Shown here piece after piece: positions 31,827-39,946 of a stretch of DNA of 64,000 nucleotides. Made by a program: the position numbers and the translations under genes. Under the pieces are notes generated by a model, which was not told where the DNA came from, did not search any database, and saw nothing but the letters and a program-made list of their open reading frames with translations. Position 1 is the stretch's first letter. Each line of letters starts with the position of its first letter. The DNA comes from an uncultured Bacteroidota bacterium (lineage in GTDB: Bacteria > Bacteroidota > Bacteroidia > Chitinophagales > Chitinophagaceae): the NCBI GenBank assembly GCA_903831575.1, contig CAIKYB010000002.1:48910-112909 (forward strand). The letters run 5' to 3'.

Positions 31827-33311
31827 ATGGCACTTCAACAGTCTTTCCAACAAAAATTGCTCCAAAAGCTTTCACCACAACAAATTCAATTGATGAAATT
31901 GTTGCAGGTTCCTACAGCCCAGTTGGAAGAGAGAATAAAAGAAGAGTTAGAAGAAAATCCTGCTTTGGAACAAGTGGATGAAGGATTTGAAGATGAATTT
32001 GATATCAAAGATGAATTTAGTAATAGCGAGGACATAGATGCAGAACCTGATGGGAGTGAAGAGGAATATGATAACATTGATATTTCTGAATATGTTCATG
32101 AAAGTGATGATGAAGTTGGAGATTACAAATTACGAGACGACAATTATCCTGAATTAGACGATAATAGAGTTATTCCACATAAAGCGGAATCCAGTTTTAA
32201 TGAGATCATGTTACAGCAACTGGGCTTATTAAAACTTAATGATGAGGAACAGATTATAGCAGAACAAATTATCGGCAGTCTTGATGACGATGGCTATTTG
32301 AGAAGAGATGTGAATGCTATGATTGATGACCTTGCATTCAGACAAAACATTGAAGCGAACCAGCAACAAATAAATAGCATCATTCAACAGATTCAGCAAT
32401 TTGATCCTCCAGGAATTTGCGCAAGAAATCTTCAGGAGTGCTTATTACTTCAACTTAAAAGAAAAGCAGCCTCTTCAATTGATATTGATTTTGCCATCAA
32501 AGTGCTCGAAAAATATTTTGATGAATTTACCAAGAAGCATTACGATAAAATTCAAAAAGGATTAAATCTCACCGACGACCAACTTAAAGCTATTATTAAT
32601 CAAATTGTCAAATTAAGTCCTAAGCCTGGAAGTCTTCTTGAATCTTCTACTTCCAATGAAAATTATATTACGCCCGATTTCTTTATTACTAATAATGCAG
32701 GAAAATTAGAATTGACCTTGAATAGCAAAAATGCTCCGGATTTGAGAGTCAGTGAAGGATACAGAGACATGTTGAGAGATTATGACAAAGGGAATCATAA
32801 AGACAAAAGACAAAAAGAGGCTGTAATTTTTATCAAACAAAAATTAGATGCAGCAAAATGGTTTATCGATGCTATCAAACAAAGACAAGAAACATTGTTG
32901 AATACCATGGAAGCTATCATGAAGTACCAACATGATTTTTTTCTTACGGGAGATGAAACCGATTTGCGTCCAATGATTTTAAAAGATGTAGCTGAAAAAA
33001 TCGGATTGGATATTTCTACTATTAGTAGAGTAGCAAATAGTAAGTTTGTACAAACAGAGTTCGGCACCTATAGACTCAAGTTTTTCTTCAGTGAAAGTTT
33101 ACAAACAGAATCCGGCGAAGAAGTAAGTACGAGAGAAGTTAAAAAGATATTGACTGATATTATTACAGCAGAAAGTAAAAAAAGACCACATAGTGATGAA
33201 AAATTAACCGAAATGCTTATTGAAAAAGGATATAATATTGCCAGAAGGACCGTTGCTAAATATAGAGAACAACTTAATATTCCAGTAGCCAGACTAAGAA
33301 AAAATTTATAA
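31827..33311 (+). CDS. rpoN: RNA polymerase sigma-54 factor
   Basis: 494 residues, typical length. Region I is the Gln/Leu-rich activator-response segment (QSFQQKLLQKLSPQQIQLMKLLQ, then LEERIKEELEENPALE); region II is a long acidic stretch (about 50-115); region III holds the core-binding domain (LLQQ..IAEQIIGSLDDDGYL, FDPPGICARNLQECLLLQL) and the HTH (LRPMILKDVAEKIGLDISTISRVANSKFVQTEFGTYRLKFFFSE region). The C-terminal RpoN box is ARRTVAKYREQ, which contacts the -24 GG element. All regions are intact. No enhancer-binding activator lies nearby. The PAP2-like gene follows 19 bp downstream. Confidence 0.97.
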   Translation: MALQQSFQQKLLQKLSPQQIQLMKLLQVPTAQLEERIKEELEENPALEQVDEGFEDEFDIKDEFSNSEDIDAEPDGSEEEYDNIDISEYVHESDDEVGDYKLRDDNYPELDDNRVIPHKAESSFNEIMLQQLGLLKLNDEEQIIAEQIIGSLDDDGYLRRDVNAMIDDLAFRQNIEANQQQINSIIQQIQQFDPPGICARNLQECLLLQLKRKAASSIDIDFAIKVLEKYFDEFTKKHYDKIQKGLNLTDDQLKAIINQIVKLSPKPGSLLESSTSNENYITPDFFITNNAGKLELTLNSKNAPDLRVSEGYRDMLRDYDKGNHKDKRQKEAVIFIKQKLDAAKWFIDAIKQRQETLLNTMEAIMKYQHDFFLTGDETDLRPMILKDVAEKIGLDISTISRVANSKFVQTEFGTYRLKFFFSESLQTESGEEVSTREVKKILTDIITAESKKRPHSDEKLTEMLIEKGYNIARRTVAKYREQLNIPVARLRKNL

Positions 33312-33330
33312 AAGCAGATACGCATAAATT

Positions 33331-34008
33331 ATGATAACAGCATCAAATCAGGACATCAATAATTCAGAAATTTCAACGAAGCCATCTGTTATTTTACAAT
33401 TTTTATCACAATTGTTTTCTTATTTATTTCATCCATTATTTATTCCACTTTATGTAGCATTTTTTTTAATTTATATTCATCCTTCTGCATTTGTTGGATT
33501 TTCTGATGCAGCAAAAAAAAGCACCTTAATTATTATTGTACTCAATCTGTTATTTTTTCCATTGATGAGTGTATTGTTATTAAAAGCTGTTGGTTTTATT
33601 GATTCTATTTTTTTGAAGACACAAAAAGACCGTATTATTCCATATATGGCTTGCGGGATATTTTTTTTCTGGGCCTACACTGTTTTTAAGGAGCAATCTC
33701 AATACCCATCTGTACTTGTTGTTTATATATTCGGACTTTTTCTTTCTTCATCAGCAGCTTTATTGGCAAATATTTATTTTAAAGTAAGTATGCATGCCAT
33801 AGGGCTAGGTGGCTGGTTGGGTATTTTTTTATTATTGGCGTATAATGGGTCAATGTTAATGTCCTGGCCATTGTCTTTACTTTTATTGATAATAGGATTA
33901 GTTTGCGCATCGAGGCTTTTTCTTAAAAGTCATACTGCAATAGATATTTACGCGGGTTTATTTATTGGGATGCTAACTCAGATTATTGCTATAAAAGCAG
34001 TCGGATAA
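33331..34008 (+). CDS. PAP2-superfamily-like integral membrane protein
   Basis: 225 residues, six or so transmembrane helices. It keeps recognisable remnants of the three acid-phosphatase motifs: KTQKDRIIPY (motif 1, K-x6-RP-like with the Pro shifted), KVSMHAIG (motif 2, His kept but PSGH changed to VSMH) and SRLFLKSHTAIDIYAG (motif 3, SR-x5-H-x3-D, fully conserved). This suggests a lipid or isoprenoid-phosphate phosphatase-like protein, perhaps with altered activity. Co-transcribed with rpoN; a terminator follows at 34068. Assignment to the superfamily is from motifs only. Confidence 0.7.
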   Translation: MITASNQDINNSEISTKPSVILQFLSQLFSYLFHPLFIPLYVAFFLIYIHPSAFVGFSDAAKKSTLIIIVLNLLFFPLMSVLLLKAVGFIDSIFLKTQKDRIIPYMACGIFFFWAYTVFKEQSQYPSVLVVYIFGLFLSSSAALLANIYFKVSMHAIGLGGWLGIFLLLAYNGSMLMSWPLSLLLLIIGLVCASRLFLKSHTAIDIYAGLFIGMLTQIIAIKAVG

Positions 34009-34347
34009 AATTAATGATCAATGTGATTTATTATTTAACTCATCTGATTCTGATACAAAATAGAATTGCCCCGACCAATATCGGGGCTTTTCTTTGTCCT
34101 GTAGAGTCAAAATCTTAAATAATTTTTTTTATAAATAAGTCTAATATCTATTTGATTAAATATATCATTGAAGTAAAACCAACTTTAAGGGGTAGATGCA
34201 AATACGTGATCATTCTCTGCAGATACTTTCATCAATTGATACACACTATAAGCGTAATTCTTAACATTTTATTGTGTACAGCTACTATTAATAGTTAGCA
34301 AAAGTCTTTTTTCGGAAAAGTAACCTCCCGCATTAAATTTTATTGAA
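34009..34347. other. Intergenic region after the rpoN unit
   Basis: 339 bp between the PAP2-like gene and the convergent cupredoxin lipoprotein. It contains the terminator at 34068-34091; the remainder is AT-rich, and I see no ORF of note, RNA gene, promoter leading to a gene, or repeat in it. Confidence 0.5.
34068..34091 (+). terminator. Intrinsic terminator of the rpoN unit
   Basis: GCCCCGA-CCAATA-TCGGGGC: perfect 7-bp G+C-rich stem with a 6-nt loop followed by TTTTCTTTG. Lies 60 bp after the PAP2-like stop codon. Confidence 0.8.
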
Positions 34348-34710
34348 CTAGGGAGTGAATTCTATGGAACCCATATCTGTAGGATGTTCTACACAGTGGT
34401 AGTTGATTACACCTACAAAATATTTTTTGTAAATAAAATCATGAGCCGGAGCAATTGGCGTGGTCACTAATGTTAAGGAGTCAGTGGATATAATGGTATG
34501 GGTAGAATTCGAATTGTTCACAAAAGTTACAGAAGATCCATTGGCTATACGAAGTGAATTTGGAGAAAATCCATTATCAAGAATGAAAATATAATTTGTA
34601 GGAAGTGTTCCTGCTCCTCCATAAGCATTTGCATTTTCATTTTTACACGAAATAAAACTTACTGCGAACACGCATAAGACAAATGCAAAACGACGTATAC
34701 TTCTATTCAT
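34348..34710 (-). CDS. Cupredoxin-domain lipoprotein
   Basis: 120 residues. Lipoprotein signal with lipobox SFISC (Cys22) and a KNEN start. The rest is a plastocyanin-like domain: FSPNSLRIANGSSVTFVNNSNSTHTI supplies the first His, and YHCVEHPTDMGSIEF supplies Cys, His and Met spaced C-x2-H-x3-M, a complete type 1 copper site. Probably a small electron carrier or copper-binding protein at the outer membrane or periplasm. Monocistronic. The closest copper-related genes in the window are the SCO1 unit 8 kb away. Confidence 0.85.
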   Translation of the reverse strand: MNRSIRRFAFVLCVFAVSFISCKNENANAYGGAGTLPTNYIFILDNGFSPNSLRIANGSSVTFVNNSNSTHTIISTDSLTLVTTPIAPAHDFIYKKYFVGVINYHCVEHPTDMGSIEFTP

Positions 34711-34821
34711 ACTTTGGGTAAATTGTTTGCCAAATTACTAAAAAAGTACAATAGTTACTCAACAAATATTTAGGGTATAAATATATTTCTTCACACTATA
34801 TGTTCCCAATAATGCTATTCG

Positions 34822-34829
34822 TACATTTG
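34822..34829 (+). promoter_or_regulatory. -7 promoter element of the UvrD-type helicase, leaderless placement
   Basis: TACATTTG, exact TAnnTTTG, ending 4 nt before the ATG at 34834, so the transcript should begin at or within a few bases of the start codon. Confidence 0.45.
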
Positions 34830-34833
34830 CCCC

Positions 34834-37164
34834 ATGCCCACTTATTTAGATGATTTGAATGAACCGCAACGCCAGGCGGTACTGCATAAAGACGGTCCCG
34901 TAATGATTATTGCTGGTGCTGGAAGCGGAAAAACAAAAGTAATAACAACAAGGATTGCACATTTAATGGCGAATGGTGTCGACCCTTTCAATATTCTTGC
35001 ACTCACTTTTACAAATAAAGCTGCTGCTGAAATGAAGGAGCGTATTGAAAGGATTTTAGGAGGAAGTGAAGCCAGGAATTTATATATCGGAACTTTCCAT
35101 AGTGTATTCGCCAGAATTTTAAGAACAGAGGCTCCCAAACTAGGCTATCCTGCTCATTTTACCATCTATGATACCGATGATGCAAAATCTGTTTTAAAAG
35201 CAGTGATCAAAGAACTTAATCTTGATGATAAACACTATAAACCCAGTACTGTATATAATCGTATTTCAATGGCGAAGAATGCATTAGTAGGGCCTGATGA
35301 ATATGCAAATGATGGGTTGTTACAACAGGAAGATGCCCGATCCAATCGACCTGAAATTGGAGCTATTTATAAAGCATATGCCAGACGTTGTTTCAAAAAT
35401 GGCGCAATGGATTTTGATGATTTACTTTTTAAAATGTATATCCTAATAAGTACATTTCCTGAGTCCTTGAGTAAATACCAGCATAAGTTTAAATACATCA
35501 TGATTGATGAGTACCAGGATACCAACACCTCGCAATACGAAATTGTAAAATTATTGGGAGCCATGCATGAAAATGTTTGTGTTGTTGGTGATGATGCACA
35601 AAGTATTTATAGTTTCAGAGGGGCAACTATTGAAAATATTTTACAGTTTCAAAAAGATTATGATGAAATTAAAATAGTGAAGCTTGAACAAAATTACAGA
35701 AGTACTAAAACAATCATTCATGTTGCCAATGAAATTATCAGCAATAATAAAGGACAGATTGAAAAGAAATTATTTACAGAAAATACAGAAGGAGATAAGA
35801 TAAAGCTCGTTCGCACCATGACCGACAATGATGAAGGGAAAATGGTTGCCGATGCAATACAGGAATTAAAACTACGTCACCATTTTTTCAATAAAGATTT
35901 CGCGATTTTATACAGAACAAATGCTCAAAGCAGAAGTTTCGAGGAATCGCTCCGAAGAATGGGTATTGTATATCGAATTTATGGTGGCATGAGCTTTTAT
36001 CAAAGAAAAGAGGTAAAAGATTTTATTGCTTATTTAAGATTGGTCGTTAATCCGGGAGATGAAGAAGCGTTGAAAAGAGTGATCAATTATCCAATCAGAG
36101 GCATCGGAAAAACTACTGTAGATAAGGCCATTCTGCTGGCAAACAATAATAACGTTAGTGTATGGGAGATTTTTTCTAATGCAGCTTTACATGGGTTTAA
36201 AAGCGGCACTCTTGAAAGTATAGATGGCTTTGTAACCATGATACAAATGTTTCAAAGTGAACTCCCCAAAAAGAACGCATATGATCTTGCCGTAACAGTG
36301 GGTAAAAGTACCACCATTGTTAAAGAATTATTTAATGATAAAACTACCGAAGGTCTTGCCCGATACGAAAACGTTCAGGAATTATTAAATTCCATTAAAG
36401 AGTTTACCGAGACGCCAATGAATGAAGAAGACGGTGAGGTAGGAGATAAAAGTTTGGCGACCTATTTACAGCAAATTGCTTTATTAACTGATGCTGATGA
36501 TAATAAAGAAAATGCAGATGCTGTAAAACTGATGACTATACACGCCGCTAAAGGATTAGAATTTCCTGTTGTGTTTCTGGGCGGACTGGAAGAAACTTTA
36601 TTTCCCAGCGCCATGTCTATAAATACACGAGAAGAACTCGAGGAAGAAAGACGTTTGTTTTACGTGGCTATCACAAGGGCAAAAGTGAAATTGTACTTAA
36701 GTTATGCGAATGCCCGTTACCGTTTTGGTCAATTACAACAAAATGAACCGAGCAGATTTATTGAAGAAATTAATGAATCTTATTTAGATAAAAGTTATGC
36801 TGGAAGCACTGCAAGAAATAATAACTCTAGTGGCTGGGGACAATCATCAGCATTCGATCGCATGAGACGAGGCTTTGGTAATGCAGCAGAAAAGCAACCA
36901 CCACCACCAAAGTCTGTAATTAATATTCCAGCGGCACGTCCACAAACCAAAGAACATGTACCATCGGAAAACTTTATTCCAAGTGATACCAGTCAATTAC
37001 AAGTTGGAAATAAAGTTGAACATCAGAAATTTGGCTTCGGACAAGTCATGAAACTGGAAGGCGCTTCACATAATCCCATTGCAACGATTCTGTTTGATCT
37101 TAATGGTGAAAAGAAAATAATGCTCAATTACGCTAAGTTGAGTATTATCGAATCAGGCGGCTAG
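34834..37164 (+). CDS. UvrD/PcrA-type ATP-dependent DNA helicase
   Basis: 776 residues, superfamily 1A. Motifs: Q-motif LNEPQRQAV, Walker A AGAGSGKT at 27-34, TFTNKAAAEMKERI, GTFHSVFARILR, MIDEYQDTN, VVGDDAQSIYSFRGA, KLEQNYRSTKTI, VKLMTIHAAKGLEFPVVFLGG and VAITRAKVKLYLSYA. The C-terminus ends with the PcrA-type Tudor-like domain (VGNKVEHQKFGFGQVMKLEG) that contacts RNA polymerase in B. subtilis PcrA. It unwinds DNA 3'-5' in repair and removes RecA or stalled complexes. Could equally be named pcrA or uvrD. All motifs are present. Confidence 0.95.
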   Translation: MPTYLDDLNEPQRQAVLHKDGPVMIIAGAGSGKTKVITTRIAHLMANGVDPFNILALTFTNKAAAEMKERIERILGGSEARNLYIGTFHSVFARILRTEAPKLGYPAHFTIYDTDDAKSVLKAVIKELNLDDKHYKPSTVYNRISMAKNALVGPDEYANDGLLQQEDARSNRPEIGAIYKAYARRCFKNGAMDFDDLLFKMYILISTFPESLSKYQHKFKYIMIDEYQDTNTSQYEIVKLLGAMHENVCVVGDDAQSIYSFRGATIENILQFQKDYDEIKIVKLEQNYRSTKTIIHVANEIISNNKGQIEKKLFTENTEGDKIKLVRTMTDNDEGKMVADAIQELKLRHHFFNKDFAILYRTNAQSRSFEESLRRMGIVYRIYGGMSFYQRKEVKDFIAYLRLVVNPGDEEALKRVINYPIRGIGKTTVDKAILLANNNNVSVWEIFSNAALHGFKSGTLESIDGFVTMIQMFQSELPKKNAYDLAVTVGKSTTIVKELFNDKTTEGLARYENVQELLNSIKEFTETPMNEEDGEVGDKSLATYLQQIALLTDADDNKENADAVKLMTIHAAKGLEFPVVFLGGLEETLFPSAMSINTREELEEERRLFYVAITRAKVKLYLSYANARYRFGQLQQNEPSRFIEEINESYLDKSYAGSTARNNNSSGWGQSSAFDRMRRGFGNAAEKQPPPPKSVINIPAARPQTKEHVPSENFIPSDTSQLQVGNKVEHQKFGFGQVMKLEGASHNPIATILFDLNGEKKIMLNYAKLSIIESGG

Positions 37165-37265
37165 CAACTTAAAAAACAAATAGTCCTAACTTCCGAAATA
37201 AGAAAAACTTAAGTGGGTAAACGTGAAATCTATTCGTTTTTAAAATCCTATTCAGTATTATAGTT

Positions 37266-37273
37266 TATTTTTG
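37266..37273 (+). promoter_or_regulatory. -7 promoter element of the Nfu gene
   Basis: TATTTTTG, exact TAnnTTTG, 19 nt before the ATG at 37293, the usual spacing in this window. Confidence 0.45.
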
Positions 37274-37292
37274 CTTTCTAATAAATAGCATT

Positions 37293-37892
37293 ATGATTAA
37301 AACAGGAAATACCGTTATCAGCATTTACACAGAAATGACTCCTAATCCGGAAACAATGAAATTTGTGGCAAACAAGTTGCTTTATCCGGGAAAAAGCATT
37401 GATTTTCCTGATCAGGCAAGTGCAAAGCCTTCTCCATTAGCACAGGAATTATTCAGCTTCCCTTTTATAAAAGCAGTTTTTATAGCAAGTAATTTTGTTA
37501 CACTTACAAAAACTTCTGAGACTGAAGATTGGCAAGATATGATTCCTACGGTGAAGCAGTTTCTTAAAGACTATTTAGAGGAAGGTAAAATGGTGGTTAA
37601 TGAAGAAGAGGTTGTTAAAATGAAATCAGAGAGTAGTAATGAAATAAGTGCAGATGATAATGATGTTGTAAAACGTATTAAAGAGTTGTTAGAAAATTAT
37701 GTAAAACCTGCTGTTGAAATGGATGGAGGGGCTATCCAATTTAAAAGTTTTGAAGATGGAAAAGTAAATTTAATGTTACAGGGAAGCTGTAGCGGTTGCC
37801 CTTCTTCAATGATTACCTTGAAAGCAGGAATTGAAGGCATGATGAAAAGAATGATACCTGAAGTAAAAGAAGTGGTGGCTGAAGCTGAGTAG
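37293..37892 (+). CDS. Nfu/NifU-type iron-sulfur scaffold protein
   Basis: 199 residues in two domains. N-terminal Nfu_N (about 8-95): YTEMTPNPETMKFVANKLL and SPLAQELFSFPFIKAVFIASNFVTLTK. Acidic linker (about 96-125). C-terminal NifU domain (about 126-196): LLENYVKPAVEMDGGAIQFKSFEDGKVNLMLQGSC then SGCPSSMITLKAGIE; the CxxC in SCSGCPSS holds a 4Fe-4S cluster at the dimer interface for transfer to apoproteins. This two-domain form is common in Bacteroidota and mitochondria. Monocistronic with its own promoter; a repeat-rich region follows. Confidence 0.94.
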   Translation: MIKTGNTVISIYTEMTPNPETMKFVANKLLYPGKSIDFPDQASAKPSPLAQELFSFPFIKAVFIASNFVTLTKTSETEDWQDMIPTVKQFLKDYLEEGKMVVNEEEVVKMKSESSNEISADDNDVVKRIKELLENYVKPAVEMDGGAIQFKSFEDGKVNLMLQGSCSGCPSSMITLKAGIEGMMKRMIPEVKEVVAEAE

Positions 37893-38219
37893 TATTGTCT
37901 TCGCGCCTTTGTGGCAAAAAATAGTGGTTGAATAGTGGTTGAATAGTGGTTGAAAGGTTGTTGAATGTTGTTGAAAAGTTGCTTAGTTAATTTTAATACT
38001 GCGTCTTTGCTCCATTGCGAGCTTTGCGTGAAACAAAAGTGGTTGAATGGTTGTTGAAAAGTGGTTGAATGTTGTTGAAAAGTTGCTTAGTTAATTTTTA
38101 ATACTGCATCTTTGCTCCATTGCGAGCTTTGCGTGAAACAAAAGTGGTTGAATGGTTGTTGAATGCTGAATCAATCATCAATCTCTGCTAAATCTCATTT
38201 CCTCCTAACTTAATCCTTC
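37893..38219. repeat. Repeat-rich intergenic region: 11-bp triplet and 104-bp tandem duplication
   Basis: 327 bp of non-coding, low-complexity DNA. An 11-bp unit AATAGTGGTTG is present three times in a row (37920-37952). Then a 104-bp unit is tandemly duplicated (37961-38064 and 38065 to about 38166) with only one substitution and a one-base T-run indel. Each unit contains GTTGAATGTTGTTGAAAAG, CTTAGTTAATTTT and the element CTTTGCTCC..GCGAGCTTTGCGTGAAAC. The latter recurs inverted at 52056. No ORF or RNA gene is recognised. The last 50 bp must contain the pnuC promoter. Confidence 0.85.
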
Positions 38220-38837
38220 ATGACAGCAACCGAAATCTGGCAAAGCTTTACTCAAAATATAATCGAGACTCGCTGGCAGGAATGGGCAAGTACCGTTCTG
38301 CAAATTGCAAGTGTGTGGTATGCTAAGAAAAACAACATCCTGGTTTATCCAACAGGAATAATTGGAGTGTTACTTGCTTCTTATATCTACTATTTTATTT
38401 CCAACCCTCCATTATATGCCGATTCCCTTCTTAATATTTATTATTTCATCATGAGTATTTATGGCTGGTACAATTGGGTGCAGAAAAAAAACAGCACATT
38501 CACTTATCCCATCAGTTGGTGCAATAAAAAAGAATGGAATATCGGGCTGGTATTTTTTCTTGGATTCTGGGCACTTATTTATTTTATGTTGATAAAGCTT
38601 ACCAACAGCAATACGCCCGTTTTGGATTCTTTGGTTTCTTCAACTGCAGTTGTATCTATGTGGTGGATGGCCAAACGAAAAATGGAAAATTGGATCGCAT
38701 GGATAATTTCAAATATCGTGGCTATCCCACTTAATTTCTACAAAGGGTTTATGCTTTTTACATTTATGTACATCCTATTTTTACTACTTGCGGTATCTGG
38801 TTATCGGGAATGGAAACAAAAAATTAGTACTCCTTAA
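38220..38837 (+). CDS. pnuC: PnuC-family nicotinamide riboside transporter
   Basis: 205 residues with seven predicted transmembrane helices. Family landmarks: W-Q-E-W-A-S-TVLQIASVWYAKKNNILVYP near the N-terminus, the YGWYNWVQKK substrate-site region (WxxW-type) and WWMAKRKMENWIAWIISNIVAIPLNFYKG. PnuC channels let nicotinamide riboside diffuse in, with trapping by a cytosolic kinase; the NadR-type kinase two genes downstream supplies this, which favours NR over thiamine (PnuT) as substrate. First gene of a tight three-gene operon (3-bp gap to tag). I saw no riboswitch-like structure in the short leader. Confidence 0.9.
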   Translation: MTATEIWQSFTQNIIETRWQEWASTVLQIASVWYAKKNNILVYPTGIIGVLLASYIYYFISNPPLYADSLLNIYYFIMSIYGWYNWVQKKNSTFTYPISWCNKKEWNIGLVFFLGFWALIYFMLIKLTNSNTPVLDSLVSSTAVVSMWWMAKRKMENWIAWIISNIVAIPLNFYKGFMLFTFMYILFLLLAVSGYREWKQKISTP

Positions 38838-38840
38838 TTT

Positions 38841-39401
38841 ATGGAAAAACCTTCATCGTATTGTCAGGCAATCGCATTCATGAAAGGAGAAAATCAACTA
38901 CTTCATAAAACCTATCATGATTTGTATTATGGCTTTCCTATTCAAGATGATAAAGAGTTATTTTGCCGTTTGATTTTGGAAATAAACCAAGCCGGATTAA
39001 GTTGGACTGCGATTCTTAAAAAACAACTATCATTCAGATCTGCGTATCACGATTTTGACATCAAAAAAGTAGCGAATTATAAAGAAAAAGATTTTCAGCG
39101 GTTATTAAATGATGCCGGTATTATTAGAAACAAGCTAAAAATAAATGCAGCGATAGAAAATGCCAAAACGATTTTAATTTTACAAAAGCAATTTGGTTCT
39201 TTTAAACAATGGATTGACAATAATCATCCTTTAACAAAAGACGAGTGGACGAAGCTTTTCAAAAAAACATTTCGGTTTGTAGGAGGAGAAATTGTAAATG
39301 AATTTTTAATGAGCACTGGGTACTTGCCAGGCGCACATGTAACGAATTGTCCTATTCATAAAAAAATACTACAAAAAAACCCTGCTTGGAAAATAAAATA
39401 A
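38841..39401 (+). CDS. tag: DNA-3-methyladenine glycosylase I
   Basis: 186 residues, family length. Excises 3-methyladenine from alkylated DNA. It has YHDLYYGFPIQDDKELFCRLILEINQAGLSWTAIL, IIRNKLKINAAIENAK, GSF, FRFVGGEIVNEFLMSTGYLPGAH and the zinc-snap half HVTNC (H-x3-C) near the C-terminus; an N-terminal Cys (residue 8) and His22 would be the other ligands. The usual RCxW start is changed to SSYCQAIAF. It sits between pnuC and the NadR-type kinase, overlapping the latter by 16 bp, so repair and NAD salvage genes are co-expressed here. Confidence 0.88.
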   Translation: MEKPSSYCQAIAFMKGENQLLHKTYHDLYYGFPIQDDKELFCRLILEINQAGLSWTAILKKQLSFRSAYHDFDIKKVANYKEKDFQRLLNDAGIIRNKLKINAAIENAKTILILQKQFGSFKQWIDNNHPLTKDEWTKLFKKTFRFVGGEIVNEFLMSTGYLPGAHVTNCPIHKKILQKNPAWKIK

Positions 39402-39946
39402 AAAAGATTGTTGTCATTGGCCCTGAATCTACAGGAAAAACCACTTTGTGTAAGCAACTGGCCAATCATTTTAATACACTTTTTGTAGAAGAATATGCAA
39501 GAGAATATTTGTTGACTAACGGAAAAGAGTACACTCATGAAGATTTGATAAAAATTGCAGCAGGTCAAATCAAAAAAGAAGAAGATGCTATAAATAATTT
39601 AATAAATACAAAAAGTACTTCTACCAATTCCAATCAACTACTATTTATTGATACGGATATGTATGTGATGAAAGTTTGGAGTGAGTTTGTTTTTAATAAA
39701 TGTGACCTTTCGATATTAAATACCATAGTAACAAGAAAATATGATTTGTATTTATTGTGTGAACCTGACATACCATGGGTTAAGGATGATTTAAGAGAAT
39801 ATCCGGATGGTGAAATCCGAGCAACATTGTATGAGTATTATAAAGAATTGATGATAGAACAGCAAACGCCCTGGATAAATATTAACGGCAATTTTGAGGA
39901 ACGAATAGCAACAGCAAAAAATACCATCCTGCAATTATTTCAATAA
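39386..39946 (+). CDS. NadR-type nicotinamide riboside kinase
   Basis: 186 residues, equal to the C-terminal kinase domain of NadR alone; the HTH and NMN-adenylyltransferase domains are absent. P-loop VVIGPESTGKTTL (Gly17-Lys18-Thr19), then FVEEYAREYL and FIDTDMYVMKVWSEFVF as in the NadR kinase domain, and LYLLCEPDIPWVKDDLREYP. It converts nicotinamide riboside to NMN, trapping what PnuC admits. Start overlaps tag by 16 bp; its 3' end overlaps convergent mtgA by 12 bp. Confidence 0.9.
   Translation: MENKIKKIVVIGPESTGKTTLCKQLANHFNTLFVEEYAREYLLTNGKEYTHEDLIKIAAGQIKKEEDAINNLINTKSTSTNSNQLLFIDTDMYVMKVWSEFVFNKCDLSILNTIVTRKYDLYLLCEPDIPWVKDDLREYPDGEIRATLYEYYKELMIEQQTPWININGNFEERIATAKNTILQLFQ

Noticed and set aside
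37920..38166. CRISPR array suspected from repeated GTTGAATGGTTG words
   Set aside because: Repeats are short and contiguous with no unique spacers of constant length, and no cas gene is in the window.
38167..38219. Riboswitch (NAD or TPP) upstream of pnuC
   Set aside because: Only about 50 non-repetitive bases precede the start and no conserved riboswitch core or structure was visible.
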